DNA of 64,000 nt from Bacillus sp. FJAT-29937 (GCF_001509555.1 NZ_LMAS01000008.1:1-64000), one strand, 5' to 3'. Positions 17,521 through 25,735 are shown, counted from the stretch's first letter. Translations and numbers: made by a program. The notes: a model not told the origin generated them from the letters alone.

Positions 17521-17553
17521 TTGGAAATAATACGATCAAGGACCTTTTATTAA
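17506..17553 (+). terminator. Terminator overlapping the anchor gene end
   Basis: AATAAAAGGCCTTGAT pairs with GATCAAGGACCTTTTATT across the stop codon. Confidence 0.75.
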
Positions 17554-17579
17554 TAGCAATGGAACAGGAAGGATAAACA

Positions 17580-17888
17580 GTGAAAATCAATTTTAAAAAG
17601 ATTTTTTTTTATTTAGCTTTACTGAATTTGTTCGATGGGATAGTCACATTTATCGGTATTCAATTTTCGTTAATTGAGGAAATGAATCCAATCATGAATG
17701 CCCTTTACCAGACAAATCCGTTCTATTTTCTTGGGTTTAAAGTAATTCTATCTGCTGCTTTGTGTATATTCCTCTTTATAAAAAAACTTCCCGGTAAAAA
17801 AATGGTGAATAATTTAGCCCTTGCAGCCACAGGTTTATATACAATTGTTTTTGTTATTCATGCCATTTGGATCATCACGCTCATATAA
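17580..17888 (+). CDS. Small membrane protein, DUF5658-like
   Basis: 102 aa with three predicted membrane helices; FFYLALLNLFDGIVTFIGIQFSLIEEMNPIMNAL resembles DUF5658 proteins of unknown function. GTG start with GGAAGGATAAACA upstream. It follows the wall-anchor gene after a hairpin. Confidence 0.7.
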   Translation: MKINFKKIFFYLALLNLFDGIVTFIGIQFSLIEEMNPIMNALYQTNPFYFLGFKVILSAALCIFLFIKKLPGKKMVNNLALAATGLYTIVFVIHAIWIITLI

Positions 17889-18081
17889 ATTGAAAAATAA
17901 TTTCGACTATATTTAACATAATTATGGTAGAAACTAGATGATAAAGGCCCTTTTTTCTAAAATTAATTAGAACCTCACTATAAATGTTTAAAAAGTGTGG
18001 TAATTTGTAAAATAATTGTCAGAAAAGGGAGTAAAAAGTTATTTGAAAATTGACAAAATATAACACAAATACCAACTGCCT

Positions 18082-18106
18082 ATCCACTACAATATAACTA
18101 GTGGAT
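18082..18106. promoter_or_regulatory. Palindrome before the riboswitch
   Basis: ATCCACTA-N9-TAGTGGAT, an 8-bp perfect inverted repeat just upstream of the c-di-GMP aptamer. It may be an operator or a transcript hairpin; no confident promoter was found around it. Confidence 0.4.
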
Positions 18107-18130
18107 CATTTACATAAGGAAATAGCTTCA

Positions 18131-18286
18131 GAAAAAGGCAAACTTATTGAAAGATAGGGGCGCAAAGTCACGGGTCTAAAGTATGGATGAACTGTTCTTT
18201 TTTGCGAGATTTCTACATAAACTCATTTTAACAGGCAACAAATAGAAAAGGGCAGATTCCATACCAAGATGGCTGGATTGCCTGGA
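18131..18286 (+). ncRNA. c-di-GMP-I (GEMM) riboswitch
   Basis: The 5' half aligns base for base in length with GEMM-I aptamers: AGGCAAAC (18136-18143), hairpin CTTATT-GAAA-GATAGG with its GAAA tetraloop, GGCGCAAAG (18159-18167), then the receptor helix CACGGGTCTAAAG. GTATGGA (18181-18187) pairs perfectly with TCCATAC (18258-18264); the 3' half CCAAGATGGCTGG then TTGCCT (18278-18283) closes P1 with AGGCAA (18136-18141). The loop of the receptor helix carries an unusual insert of about 70 bases. It ends 29 bases before sinI2, so it should make anti-repressor synthesis respond to c-di-GMP. ON or OFF sense is not certain. Confidence 0.88.
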
Positions 18287-18314
18287 ATACGATTCGTATT
18301 TTGGGGGGAAGAGT

Positions 18315-18446
18315 GTGGGGAAAACGAAAGTCCAAATGGAATTACTAGACAGTGAGTGGATGAATTTAATCATGAAGGCGAAGCAAATGGGGATTGAGAA
18401 AGAGGAAATCAGGGAGTTTTTATTAAAAAATAGAGTAAAAAGCTAG
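18315..18446 (+). CDS. SinI anti-repressor (copy 2)
   Basis: A 43-aa SinI-like peptide: MELLDSEWMNLIMKAKQMG followed by IEKEEIREFLLKNR. GTG 18315 follows GGGGGGAAGA; ATG 18336 is an alternative start without its own site. It is converged upon by sinR2 and led by the c-di-GMP riboswitch. It probably titrates SinR2, SinR1 or both. Confidence 0.8.
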   Translation: MGKTKVQMELLDSEWMNLIMKAKQMGIEKEEIREFLLKNRVKS

Positions 18447-18485
18447 CTTTGGAAGTAGCTGAATAGAGAGAATCGCACAAATAGC

Positions 18486-18533
18486 TAAGTGTTTCTTAAA
18501 GGGCAACTGTTCTTTATAGGAATGCTTTTTATT
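18486..18533 (+). terminator. sinI2 terminator
   Basis: AGTGTTTCT...AGGAATGCT hairpin followed by TTTTATTTTG. Confidence 0.6.
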
Positions 18534-18539
18534 TTGCAA

Positions 18540-18585
18540 AAAAGACGCAGAGGGTCATTGTTAACCTTTGCGTCTTCTTCTGAAA
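18540..18585 (-). terminator. sinR2 terminator
   Basis: GACGCAAAGG paired with ACCCTCTGCGTC, followed on the minus strand by TTTTTTGC. Confidence 0.7.
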
Positions 18586-18596
18586 AAGCCAATATC

Positions 18597-18920
18597 TTAT
18601 TTATTTTGATCAATTCTCCATTTATTAAATTCAAGAAATTCGCGGAATTGTTCTTTCGTTACACCGGAATTCATCGCTTCTTGAACGATATCTACCCAAT
18701 CCGAATCCAATTCATCTGTATTCGGCTGTTCATGGATTAAATGATCAACCGGAACATGAAGGACAGCTGCAATTTTTTCAAGAAATTGTATGGAAGGATT
18801 GGTTTGCAGGTTTCTTTCTAACGAACTTAAGTAAGACTTGGCCACACCAGCTTGTTCGGCAAGCTCGGATAACGACATTTTCTTTTCCTTACGAAGTAAT
18901 TTTACGCGATCACCGATCAT
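18597..18920 (-). CDS. SinR-like repressor (copy 2)
   Basis: 107 aa, with helix-turn-helix KKMSLSELAEQAGVAKSYLS and the SinI-binding tail DSDWVDIVQEAMNSGVTKEQFREFLEFNKW. About as close to SinR as copy 1; it could be a SlrR-like partner. It is convergent with sinI2. A GAAC/GTTC palindrome lies 70 bases upstream, indicating auto- or cross-regulation. Confidence 0.87.
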   Translation of the reverse strand: MIGDRVKLLRKEKKMSLSELAEQAGVAKSYLSSLERNLQTNPSIQFLEKIAAVLHVPVDHLIHEQPNTDELDSDWVDIVQEAMNSGVTKEQFREFLEFNKWRIDQNK

Positions 18921-18979
18921 CCAATCTCACACACCTTATCATGGAATATTTAATTAATCATATCAAAATTCGATCAATA

Positions 18980-19004
18980 GTTCCATATTAAGAACAATTT
19001 GTTC
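18980..19004. promoter_or_regulatory. SinR boxes upstream of sinR2
   Basis: GTTCC-N6-AGAAC adjoining the 13-bp palindrome GAACAA-T-TTGTTC (18992-19004). Confidence 0.6.
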
Positions 19005-19086
19005 AAAAAATATACTAATATCTTATCATAATCTTCGAATGGTTTTAACTTTATTTGTACGTACTGTAAATTATTTTATAAAAAAT

Positions 19087-19128
19087 AAAAAAAGTGCTCA
19101 AATTATTTTGATAGAGCACTTTTTGTTT
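19087..19128 (-). terminator. mnmH terminator
   Basis: Minus strand AAAAAGTGCTC...GAGCACTTTTTTT. Confidence 0.85.
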
Positions 19129-20161
19129 CCAATAACTTCAATATCTCTTCGACGGCCATATCCGTATTCTCCGCCTCAATATGATGAAATACCCCTTCAT
19201 AGTCCAGTTGTTTGTGGGCATACCGTGAATCATAGTAATCTTCCAGCAAAATTCGAATGACTAATTTATAGTCTTGATTTCTCGCTGCCTCATTTAAAGC
19301 AGCTATGATGTCTGAATTCTTTATTCGCTTATAAATATACGTTAAACGCTCCATTACTCTATCATGAAACCATTGTTCATTCTGATAGGGCTTCACATAC
19401 TCACGATAAATGCGCTCGATACGTGAAGATAATGACGCTTGAAGGTGAATATTAAACCCTTGATGTTTTTTGTCCAACAATTCATCAGGCTGAACGACCT
19501 TTCCGACCCGCTTACTTTCAGCTTCTACTAAGAAAAACGGGGAGTCCTTTATTTCTTTTAATGTTTGGAAGAGGAGGGAGTCAAAGGTTTTCTGATTATG
19601 GCCCTCGAATAAGCCAAACGATCCAAAAATGGAGCCGCGATGGCAGGCTGCTGCCTCTAAATCAATGACAGGCATGCCTTTTTCCTTTAACTTTTTCAGT
19701 ACTTCCGTTTTGCCTACACCTGTCATGCCGTGAATAGTTATGGCACGTGGGGGGATTAGTCCGGGTATTTCTTCTAATATATATTGCCGATAGGCCCGAT
19801 ATCCCCCAACTAATCGAAGAGTGGATATTCCTGCAAAAGATAGAAAGGTAGCAACCGATTTACTGCGCATTCCGCCTCTCCAGCAATAAACAACGGGCTG
19901 TTTCCCTTCGTCAATTAGTGCCTTAATCTGTCCCAAAATAGAAGGGAGCTTTGGTGAAACGACTTCCATCGCCCGCCACTTTGCCATATCTGACCCTTCC
20001 CGTTTATAAATCGTTCCGATCATCGCTCGTTCTTCATTCGTAAATAAAGGGACGTTGACTGCCCCGGGAATGTTGGAGTCAGCATATTCACTAGGTGATC
20101 TCACATCAATAGGTACGGCATCTTTTAAGGCAAGTAATTGATCAACATTGATCTCTTTCAT
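19103..20161 (-). CDS. mnmH: tRNA 2-selenouridine/geranyl synthase MnmH
   Basis: MnmH (SelU, YbbB) converts 2-thiouridine at the wobble position of certain tRNAs to 2-selenouridine through a geranylated intermediate. 352 aa: rhodanese domain with catalytic Cys93 in VVYCWRGGMRS, then a P-loop domain with GMTGVGKT at residues 145-152. No selD or selenium genes are seen nearby, so the geranylation-only activity or distant partners must be considered. Monocistronic with its own terminator. Confidence 0.93.
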   Translation of the reverse strand: MKEINVDQLLALKDAVPIDVRSPSEYADSNIPGAVNVPLFTNEERAMIGTIYKREGSDMAKWRAMEVVSPKLPSILGQIKALIDEGKQPVVYCWRGGMRSKSVATFLSFAGISTLRLVGGYRAYRQYILEEIPGLIPPRAITIHGMTGVGKTEVLKKLKEKGMPVIDLEAAACHRGSIFGSFGLFEGHNQKTFDSLLFQTLKEIKDSPFFLVEAESKRVGKVVQPDELLDKKHQGFNIHLQASLSSRIERIYREYVKPYQNEQWFHDRVMERLTYIYKRIKNSDIIAALNEAARNQDYKLVIRILLEDYYDSRYAHKQLDYEGVFHHIEAENTDMAVEEILKLLETKSALSK

Positions 20162-20254
20162 TTTTATTCCTCCGAGTCTGCATATAAGAATATTTTATCC
20201 ATTAATAATTGGTTTGAAAACCCGGAGTTCATTAGTACATTTATTTTTATAAAA

Positions 20255-20286
20255 AATAAAAAGCAGCCATCACAAGGCTGCTTAAT
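20255..20286 (-). terminator. yfkK terminator
   Basis: Minus strand AAGCAGCC, loop, GGCTGCTTTTTATTTTTT. Confidence 0.85.
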
Positions 20287-20289
20287 TAA

Positions 20290-20517
20290 TCACTTATTTT
20301 TTCTTAAATTTCCAAGCTCCTCTGCCAACGCTTGCATTTCGTTCGGACTGAAGCTGTCCTTTTTCATGACGAGATCATAAATATCCTTTAATTCCTCATA
20401 CATTTCCTCATCAAAATGGGAAGGCTTGATTGCGCCAAAGTTTAAAACCTTTAGTTTTTCTTTAATTTTTTCAATCATGTATTCCACATTTTCTACTGAT
20501 TTTTGTGCTAAATCCAC
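20290..20517 (-). CDS. yfkK: DUF1128 protein YfkK
   Basis: 75 aa, matching the UPF0435/DUF1128 family ([40 protein letters not shown]). Soluble, helical, function unknown. GTG start after GAGGAGGAATTCG. It is divergent from yfkJIH as in B. subtilis. Confidence 0.92.
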   Translation of the reverse strand: MDLAQKSVENVEYMIEKIKEKLKVLNFGAIKPSHFDEEMYEELKDIYDLVMKKDSFSPNEMQALAEELGNLRKNK

Positions 20518-20670
20518 CCGAATTCCTCCTCAAAAAAATCTATCCGAAAACTCTAGCAAGTATTCTCATCTTTCCATGTTATGAATTAAAAGTCAACTAA
20601 AATTGGCAGCTTACTTTAAGCAAGCCTATAGAAAATATTTGCATTTTTCCGTGAAAATAATTGAAAAGAG

Positions 20671-20897
20671 CTGTTCACGGTAAAAGCAAGTAAGTTTCAT
20701 TGCCCGTTAGCATAGAAAAATTGCTGTCCCCGGTAAATGAAGGGAAGTTTCATTGCCCGCAACAGAGAAAAATCGCTGTCCCCGGTAAAAGCAACGAAGC
20801 TACATTGCCCGTTAACATAGAAAAATCGCTATCCACGGTAAAAGCAAGTAAGTCCCATTACCCGCCAAAGGGAAAAAGGGTAGCTCCAGGTAAAAGA
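20671..20897. repeat. 53-bp intergenic tandem repeat, about 4.3 copies
   Basis: Units at 20671-20723, 20724-20775, 20776-20828 and 20829-20881 plus a partial copy. Each unit reads CTGTCCCCGGTAAAAGCAA, then CATTGCCCG and AGAAAAATCG, with substitutions. It fills most of the 470-base gap before yfkJ. No ORF within it looks real. Confidence 0.85.
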
Positions 20898-20985
20898 ATA
20901 GCAGTTTATTGGCTGCTTCAATAACATATATAGTTGCACAACAACAAAATATGAAAGAAAATGTTGTCAAGGAGGTTAGTACATA

Positions 20986-21456
20986 ATGATTAACGTATTA
21001 TTTGTTTGTTTAGGGAATATTTGCCGTTCGCCAATGGCGGAAGCAATGTTTCGAGATATTGTGAAAAGGGAAGGGTTAGAATATAAAATCAAAGTGGACT
21101 CTGCAGGTACTGGGGATTGGCATATTGGACAGCCGCCGCATGAAGGTACAAGAAATATTTTAAAAAAATATCAAATATCAGCTGAAGGCTTAAAAGCAAG
21201 ACAAATCAACATGAATGACTTTCAAGATTTCAAGTATATTGTGGCTATGGATGCATCAAACGTTCAAAATATCGAAAAGCTGAAAAAGGAAGAGTCAGAT
21301 GCTCGGGTTATGATGCTGCTGGACTTGGTCCAAGAAGCTACAGATAAAGATGTTCCGGATCCATATTTCACTGGGAATTTTGAAGAAGTGTACGAGCTTA
21401 TAAAAAAGGGCTGTGAACAATTGTTAAAAGAACTTCGTAATGCCCATAATATATAG
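20986..21456 (+). CDS. yfkJ: Low-molecular-weight protein tyrosine phosphatase
   Basis: 156 aa. The active-site loop CLGNICRS is at residues 8-15, and the general-acid aspartate is in VPDPYF near residue 126. It dephosphorylates protein tyrosines in stress physiology. CAAGGAGGTTAGTACATA precedes the ATG. First gene of yfkJ-yfkI-yfkH. Confidence 0.95.
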   Translation: MINVLFVCLGNICRSPMAEAMFRDIVKREGLEYKIKVDSAGTGDWHIGQPPHEGTRNILKKYQISAEGLKARQINMNDFQDFKYIVAMDASNVQNIEKLKKEESDARVMMLLDLVQEATDKDVPDPYFTGNFEEVYELIKKGCEQLLKELRNAHNI

Positions 21457-21477
21457 GAAAGTGAGTGTGAACAGAGA

Positions 21478-21828
21478 ATGGGGAAGTCTTTATTTTTGAA
21501 GGGTGTGTTATTCGGGGCTTTAGCGGGTGGCGCTTTATCCTTGCTTGATCGAAGTACTCGAGAATCAGTTGTGTCCAATTGCAAAAAAACGACAAAGGAA
21601 ATTTCCTTTTATGTAAAACATCCGAAAGAGGCCGTCAATCAAGTAAAAGAAGTAACGAACAAAATTCAATCAACGTTTGAACAGGTAAGTTCCGAGGTAT
21701 CTTATATTATGGAAAAGGTAGAGGAATTAAAAGAAACAACACCAGAAGTTGTTGAGCTAGTGGAGGATACGAAGGAGGCTTTTTTTGAAAAGGATTCCGA
21801 TGAAATGAGTGCTGCCTCAAAAATGTAG
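21478..21828 (+). CDS. yfkI: YtxH-like protein YfkI
   Basis: 116 aa: short N-terminal hydrophobic glycine-rich segment (GVLFGALAGGALSLLD) and a long charged helical region (EAVNQVKEVTNKIQSTFEQV), typical of YtxH general-stress proteins. Twenty-one bases after yfkJ. Function unknown. Confidence 0.88.
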   Translation: MGKSLFLKGVLFGALAGGALSLLDRSTRESVVSNCKKTTKEISFYVKHPKEAVNQVKEVTNKIQSTFEQVSSEVSYIMEKVEELKETTPEVVELVEDTKEAFFEKDSDEMSAASKM

Positions 21829-21854
21829 CCGAAAATTGTTTGTGAGGTGATGGG

Positions 21855-22679
21855 ATGGGACGAGCCTTTTCGAATTTGTTTTCGCAATTGAAGAAAAGAG
21901 TGATGGAGGACGATTTATTCGGATGGGCTGCGCAGTTAGCCTATTTCTTCCTGTTGTCTCTCTTTCCTTTGCTTCTTTTCTTAGTATCATTGCTTCCTTA
22001 TTTGCCAATTACCCAAGAGGATATTCTTGCGGTTATTCGTGACTTTGCGCCAGAAGATAGCATGCGGCTGATTGAGTCCAACATTAGTGCGCTTTCGAAA
22101 AAAAATGGCGGGCTGCTTTCCTTTGGAATCATTGCTACGATTTGGTCTGCATCCAATGGGATCAATGCAATCGTTCGCGCTTTTAATAAAGCCTACGATG
22201 TAAAAGAAACCCGCCACTTTCTTGTCGCAAGAGGGATGGCGATTCTTTTTACCTTTGCCATGCTGTTTGTCTTTGTTATTGCTTTATTGCTTCCGGTTTT
22301 CGGGAAAATTATTGGCGTTTATTTATTTGCTAAATTTGGCTTATCCGATGAGTTTATGACTATTTGGAATACACTTCGCTGGCTTGTGAGCTCAATTATT
22401 CTCTTTATCGTTTTTACTGGCCTTTACTGGATTGCACCAAATACAAAGCTAAAATGTATAACCGTTATACCAGGTGCCATTTTTGCGACAGTGGGCTGGG
22501 AACTGTCTTCCTTGGCTTTTTCCTATTATGTAAGCAATTTTGGTAATTACTCTGCCACTTATGGGAGTATCGGTGCCATTATTGTCCTGATGATCTGGTT
22601 TTACTTAACTGGAATCATCATCATTCTGGGTGGAGAAATCAATGCCGTATACAGTAAATACAAAAAGGAAGATTGCTAA
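21855..22679 (+). CDS. yfkH: YihY/BrkB-family membrane protein YfkH
   Basis: 274 aa, UPF0761/YihY family with about six membrane helices (AQLAYFFLLSLFPLLLFLVSLL, YGSIGAIIVLMIWFYLTGIIIILGGEINA). Once misannotated as RNase BN; transport role suspected but unproven. GAGGTGATGGG precedes the ATG. Last gene of the stress operon. Confidence 0.93.
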   Translation: MGRAFSNLFSQLKKRVMEDDLFGWAAQLAYFFLLSLFPLLLFLVSLLPYLPITQEDILAVIRDFAPEDSMRLIESNISALSKKNGGLLSFGIIATIWSASNGINAIVRAFNKAYDVKETRHFLVARGMAILFTFAMLFVFVIALLLPVFGKIIGVYLFAKFGLSDEFMTIWNTLRWLVSSIILFIVFTGLYWIAPNTKLKCITVIPGAIFATVGWELSSLAFSYYVSNFGNYSATYGSIGAIIVLMIWFYLTGIIIILGGEINAVYSKYKKEDC

Positions 22680-22762
22680 TAGTTTCCTTTAATAAATTGC
22701 AGGCAACATCAAAGAATAAGACAGGGGAATAATATTGGTCTTTAAAAAGGAGGCTTATATTG

Positions 22763-22867
22763 ATGTCTAAGAAATCGAAGAAAGACGGCGGAACAAAGCA
22801 AAAAGGTAAGAACAAACCAAAACAGAAAACGTCAGGTTCGGCTAACGGACAGAATGGATATCACTAG
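22763..22867 (+). CDS. 34-aa very basic protein
   Basis: MSKKSKKDGGTKQKGKNKPK, ending NGQNGYH: Lys, Gly, Asn and Gln-rich. AAAAAGGAGGCTTATATTG is a strong ribosome binding site and a terminator follows at once. It resembles small basic spore proteins in composition only. Confidence 0.6.
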   Translation: MSKKSKKDGGTKQKGKNKPKQKTSGSANGQNGYH

Positions 22868-22875
22868 ACTAAAAC

Positions 22876-22912
22876 TGGGGCCGGGAGAAATTCTCTTGGC
22901 TCTATTTTTTGG
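22876..22912 (+). terminator. Terminator after the basic peptide
   Basis: GGGCCgGGAGAA / TTCTCttGGCTC followed by TATTTTTT. Confidence 0.8.
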
Positions 22913-22913
22913 T

Positions 22914-23186
22914 TTAGATTCTTTTTTCACGACGCTTTTCCTTTAATTCAGTTCCTGAATAACGTTTCATATTGGGGGAATTGAGATATCTTGTTAACGA
23001 ATCTTTAAGTTCTGAGTATTCTTCAATTTCTTTTGCTATATCAAAATGAGGCAATTCATTCAATTCTTTTTCACTCTCATCAATCTCAACAGAAACAAGT
23101 TTACCATTAACAACAAAAGCAACGGATTGTTTTCCCTCAAGTGCTTTGAATAGCTCTTGCTTAGCATTTTCACTTAAAGTACCCAT
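22914..23186 (-). CDS. Hypothetical acidic protein, 90 aa
   Basis: A short N-terminal domain that may bind a partner (SENAKQELFKALEGKQSVAFVVNGKLVSVEID) and a charged helical C-terminus ending KRREKRI. The layout recalls type II antitoxins, but no toxin gene adjoins it. A plausible ribosome binding site (TTTGAGGTGATA) precedes the ATG. Family not recognised. Confidence 0.65.
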   Translation of the reverse strand: MGTLSENAKQELFKALEGKQSVAFVVNGKLVSVEIDESEKELNELPHFDIAKEIEEYSELKDSLTRYLNSPNMKRYSGTELKEKRREKRI

Positions 23187-23379
23187 TAAATATCACCTCA
23201 AAATTATTATATCAAATCCCCAATAAAAACTACATGTTCACTTACCGAATATACATTCGAAAGTGCCAATAGATTTGTAAATGATTGGCCCTGCAAATTG
23301 AACGTTGCTGCTGATTCCCCCATCTAGGAGCAAGAGGGTCCGCACATATTGGCTGGGGGGATTAGAGTAAGCACTAGGC

Positions 23380-23590
23380 CGATAAATAGACGGACAAATT
23401 CCGCTTAATTAGCAAAAAGTATTGAAAATAGCCCAAATAAACGGAGAGATTCCGCCTATTTACTCGAAAAATCCAAAAATGGACGATTTTGCTTTGCATA
23501 GTCGTAAATACTTCCCTTATTTACCCAGAAACGAGCTCGTTTCTGTATTTAACCGGAAAATCTCCGCTTGTTTTACTAAAAGGTTTAATC
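23380..23590. repeat. Degenerate intergenic repeat region
   Basis: Copies of a loose motif (AATAGACGGACAAATTCCGC; AATAAACGGAGAGATTCCGC; TAACCGGAAAATCTCCGC), each partly palindromic (CGGA...TCCG). It occupies much of the 560-base gap between 23187 and 23750; nothing else is seen there. Confidence 0.5.
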
Positions 23591-23620
23591 CGAATAAGGT
23601 AGTAACTCCTTTACTGCCAA

Positions 23621-23662
23621 CAAAAAAGGACCATCAAAATCTATTACAAATTGATGGTCATT
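23621..23662 (-). terminator. pfeT terminator
   Basis: Minus strand GACCATCA...TGATGGTC followed by CTTTTTTG. Confidence 0.7.
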
Positions 23663-23750
23663 CTCATATGCATTTTTAATTTTTGTGACAGGAAACAGAA
23701 CCCGTAATGGTTCGCTAGTTGCTTTAACTTACATTTTTATCCAGTTCTAC

Positions 23751-25673
23751 TTACGACTTCAACAGCCTCAAACTATTCAAAATAACCAAAATCGTACTTC
23801 CTTCATGCGCAATGACCCCAAAAGGCAAATCAACAAACTGCAGGAAGTTCGACGCGATTAACAGCATGATGACGGTTATCGAGAAAACAACATTTTGCTT
23901 TATGATTCCATTCATTTTTCTTGAAAGCTTGATGGCTTCAGCAATGCGGGGGAGATCGTTTTTCATGAGGACGACATCTGCTGTTTCCAGCGCCACATCT
24001 GTTCCTTCACCCATCGCAATTCCGACATTAGCTGTTGCCAATGCGGGTGCATCGTTTATTCCATCTCCTACCATCCCAACTGTTCCGTATGTTTCTTGAA
24101 GCTTTTTCAGGTGTTCGACCTTATTTTCTGGCAAGCACTCGGCAATATAATCATCAACATGTGAATCCTTCGCGATGGCCTTTCCCGTGTTTTGGCTATC
24201 ACCTGTAAGCATAATTGTGTAGATGCCCTGGTTTTTTAATTGATCGATCGCCATTCTTGTCTCTTCGCGGACGACATCCTGCAGGGCAATAATGGCGGCA
24301 ATAACGCCGTCTTTTTGTACGAAAACAACCGTTTTCCCCTCACTGGCCATTTTCCCCGCGGCTCCATTACCAAAACTAATAGCTCCATCCATACCAACAA
24401 AAGCGGCTTTCCCAATTTTCCATTCTTCCCCGTCAATATTGGCTTTTACTCCCCAGCCCGTAACATCCTCAATACTTTCCGGACTGATGAGGGAATCAGC
24501 TAAATGGTCCTTTGCATATTTCACAATAGCATTAGCCAATGGATGTGTTGAGTGACTTTCAATCGAAGCAGCTTTTAATAAAATGTCTTCCCTCGAAAGT
24601 CCATCAGCTACAACGACATCTGTCACTTCCGGTTTTCCCTTTGTAAGGGTCCCAGTTTTGTCAAAAGCAATGGCTTTCACATGACTTAAATTTTCTAAAT
24701 GTACACCGCCTTTAAAAAGAATTCCGTGTCTCGCCCCATTTGAAATGGCTGACATGGTGGCAGGCATAATTGAAGCAACAAGGGCACATGGCGAAGCAAC
24801 AACAAGTAAAATCATGGCCCTATAAAAGCTTTCCGTCCAGCTCCATCCTAAAAGGAAATGGGGGACAAACATCATTAGAAAAACAACAGCTAAAACGATT
24901 TTTACATAAGTGCCTTCAAAGCGTTCAATGAACAGCTGAGAAGGAGATTTCTCACTTTGAGCGGATTGTACAAGCTGAATGATTTTTTGAAAAAGAGTGT
25001 CACTGTTCGGCTTTGTAATTTCTACGGTAATTGAACCATTTAAGTTAACTGTGCCAGCAAAGACTGCATCTTCATTTCCTTTCGTAACAGGAATCGACTC
25101 ACCTGTAATAGCAGATTCATCGATAGTAGATTGACCTTTTATAATTTTTCCATCAGAAGGAACTCGTTCACCTGGCTTTACAAGAATATGGTCGCCAATT
25201 CTTAATTGCGATACATGGATTTTTTCCTCAATGCCATGATTAACCCGTAATGCTTCCTCAGGCTGGATCTCCATTAAAGCGGAAATTTCCTTATGGCTTT
25301 TGTTCATTGTATACGTTTCAAGAGCACCGCTTACCGCAAAAATAAATATAAGAATGGCGCCCTCTGTCCAATAGCCAATAATAGCTGAACCGATCGCCGC
25401 AAAAACCATGAGCATTTCCACATTCAGTTCTTTATTGGCAATCGTTTCTTCAATTCCCTCTTTTGCTTTTGCAAACCCGCCGATGATAAAAGCAAGGATA
25501 TATGCTGTAACTGATGGGGCTGCCAACTCATTTCGATCCAATATCCATCCAGCAGCAATGAGTACCCCGCTAATAAGAGCAGCCATTAATTCAGCATGTG
25601 GTTTTATCTTTTCTATCAGGCTTTCACTTTTGCTAACAGGACTTTCTAATAGTGCTTTCACTTCAGTACTCAT
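23751..25673 (-). CDS. pfeT: P1B-4-type metal-exporting ATPase
   Basis: 640 aa. The membrane metal site is SPC (VVASPCALVAS), and the last helix holds HEGST (VIAHEGSTILVILNSL), together diagnostic of P1B-4 ATPases. DKTGTLTKGK (phosphorylated Asp), TGES and MVGDGINDAPAL are intact; there is no N-terminal metal-binding domain. It is closest in design to B. subtilis PfeT (earlier ZosA), which exports ferrous iron under PerR control. Symbol assigned by architecture. An AT-rich inverted repeat lies just upstream. Confidence 0.85.
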   Translation of the reverse strand: MSTEVKALLESPVSKSESLIEKIKPHAELMAALISGVLIAAGWILDRNELAAPSVTAYILAFIIGGFAKAKEGIEETIANKELNVEMLMVFAAIGSAIIGYWTEGAILIFIFAVSGALETYTMNKSHKEISALMEIQPEEALRVNHGIEEKIHVSQLRIGDHILVKPGERVPSDGKIIKGQSTIDESAITGESIPVTKGNEDAVFAGTVNLNGSITVEITKPNSDTLFQKIIQLVQSAQSEKSPSQLFIERFEGTYVKIVLAVVFLMMFVPHFLLGWSWTESFYRAMILLVVASPCALVASIMPATMSAISNGARHGILFKGGVHLENLSHVKAIAFDKTGTLTKGKPEVTDVVVADGLSREDILLKAASIESHSTHPLANAIVKYAKDHLADSLISPESIEDVTGWGVKANIDGEEWKIGKAAFVGMDGAISFGNGAAGKMASEGKTVVFVQKDGVIAAIIALQDVVREETRMAIDQLKNQGIYTIMLTGDSQNTGKAIAKDSHVDDYIAECLPENKVEHLKKLQETYGTVGMVGDGINDAPALATANVGIAMGEGTDVALETADVVLMKNDLPRIAEAIKLSRKMNGIIKQNVVFSITVIMLLIASNFLQFVDLPFGVIAHEGSTILVILNSLRLLKS

Positions 25674-25695
25674 TTTATTTCCTCCCCTTAATGAT

Positions 25696-25735
25696 ATTAT
25701 TTTTCAATTGAGTATTTCTAATTGAGAAAAATAAT
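25696..25735. promoter_or_regulatory. AT-rich inverted repeat upstream of pfeT
   Basis: ATTATTTTTCAATT pairs with AATTGAGAAAAATAAT across a 10-base centre, 22 bases before the pfeT start. A metalloregulator site is possible; it does not match the PerR/Fur 7-1-7 consensus well. Confidence 0.4.

Noticed and set aside
18001..18120. Sigma-A promoter for sinI2 (TTGACA at 18050)
   Set aside because: No -10 element at 16-18 bases from it; the promoter of the riboswitch transcript was left unassigned.
20700..20924. ORF inside the 53-bp repeat
   Set aside because: It follows the repeat periodicity only, and has no ribosome binding site or recognisable protein features.
22914..23186. Type II antitoxin
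   Set aside because: The layout is suggestive, but no adjacent toxin ORF exists on either side.
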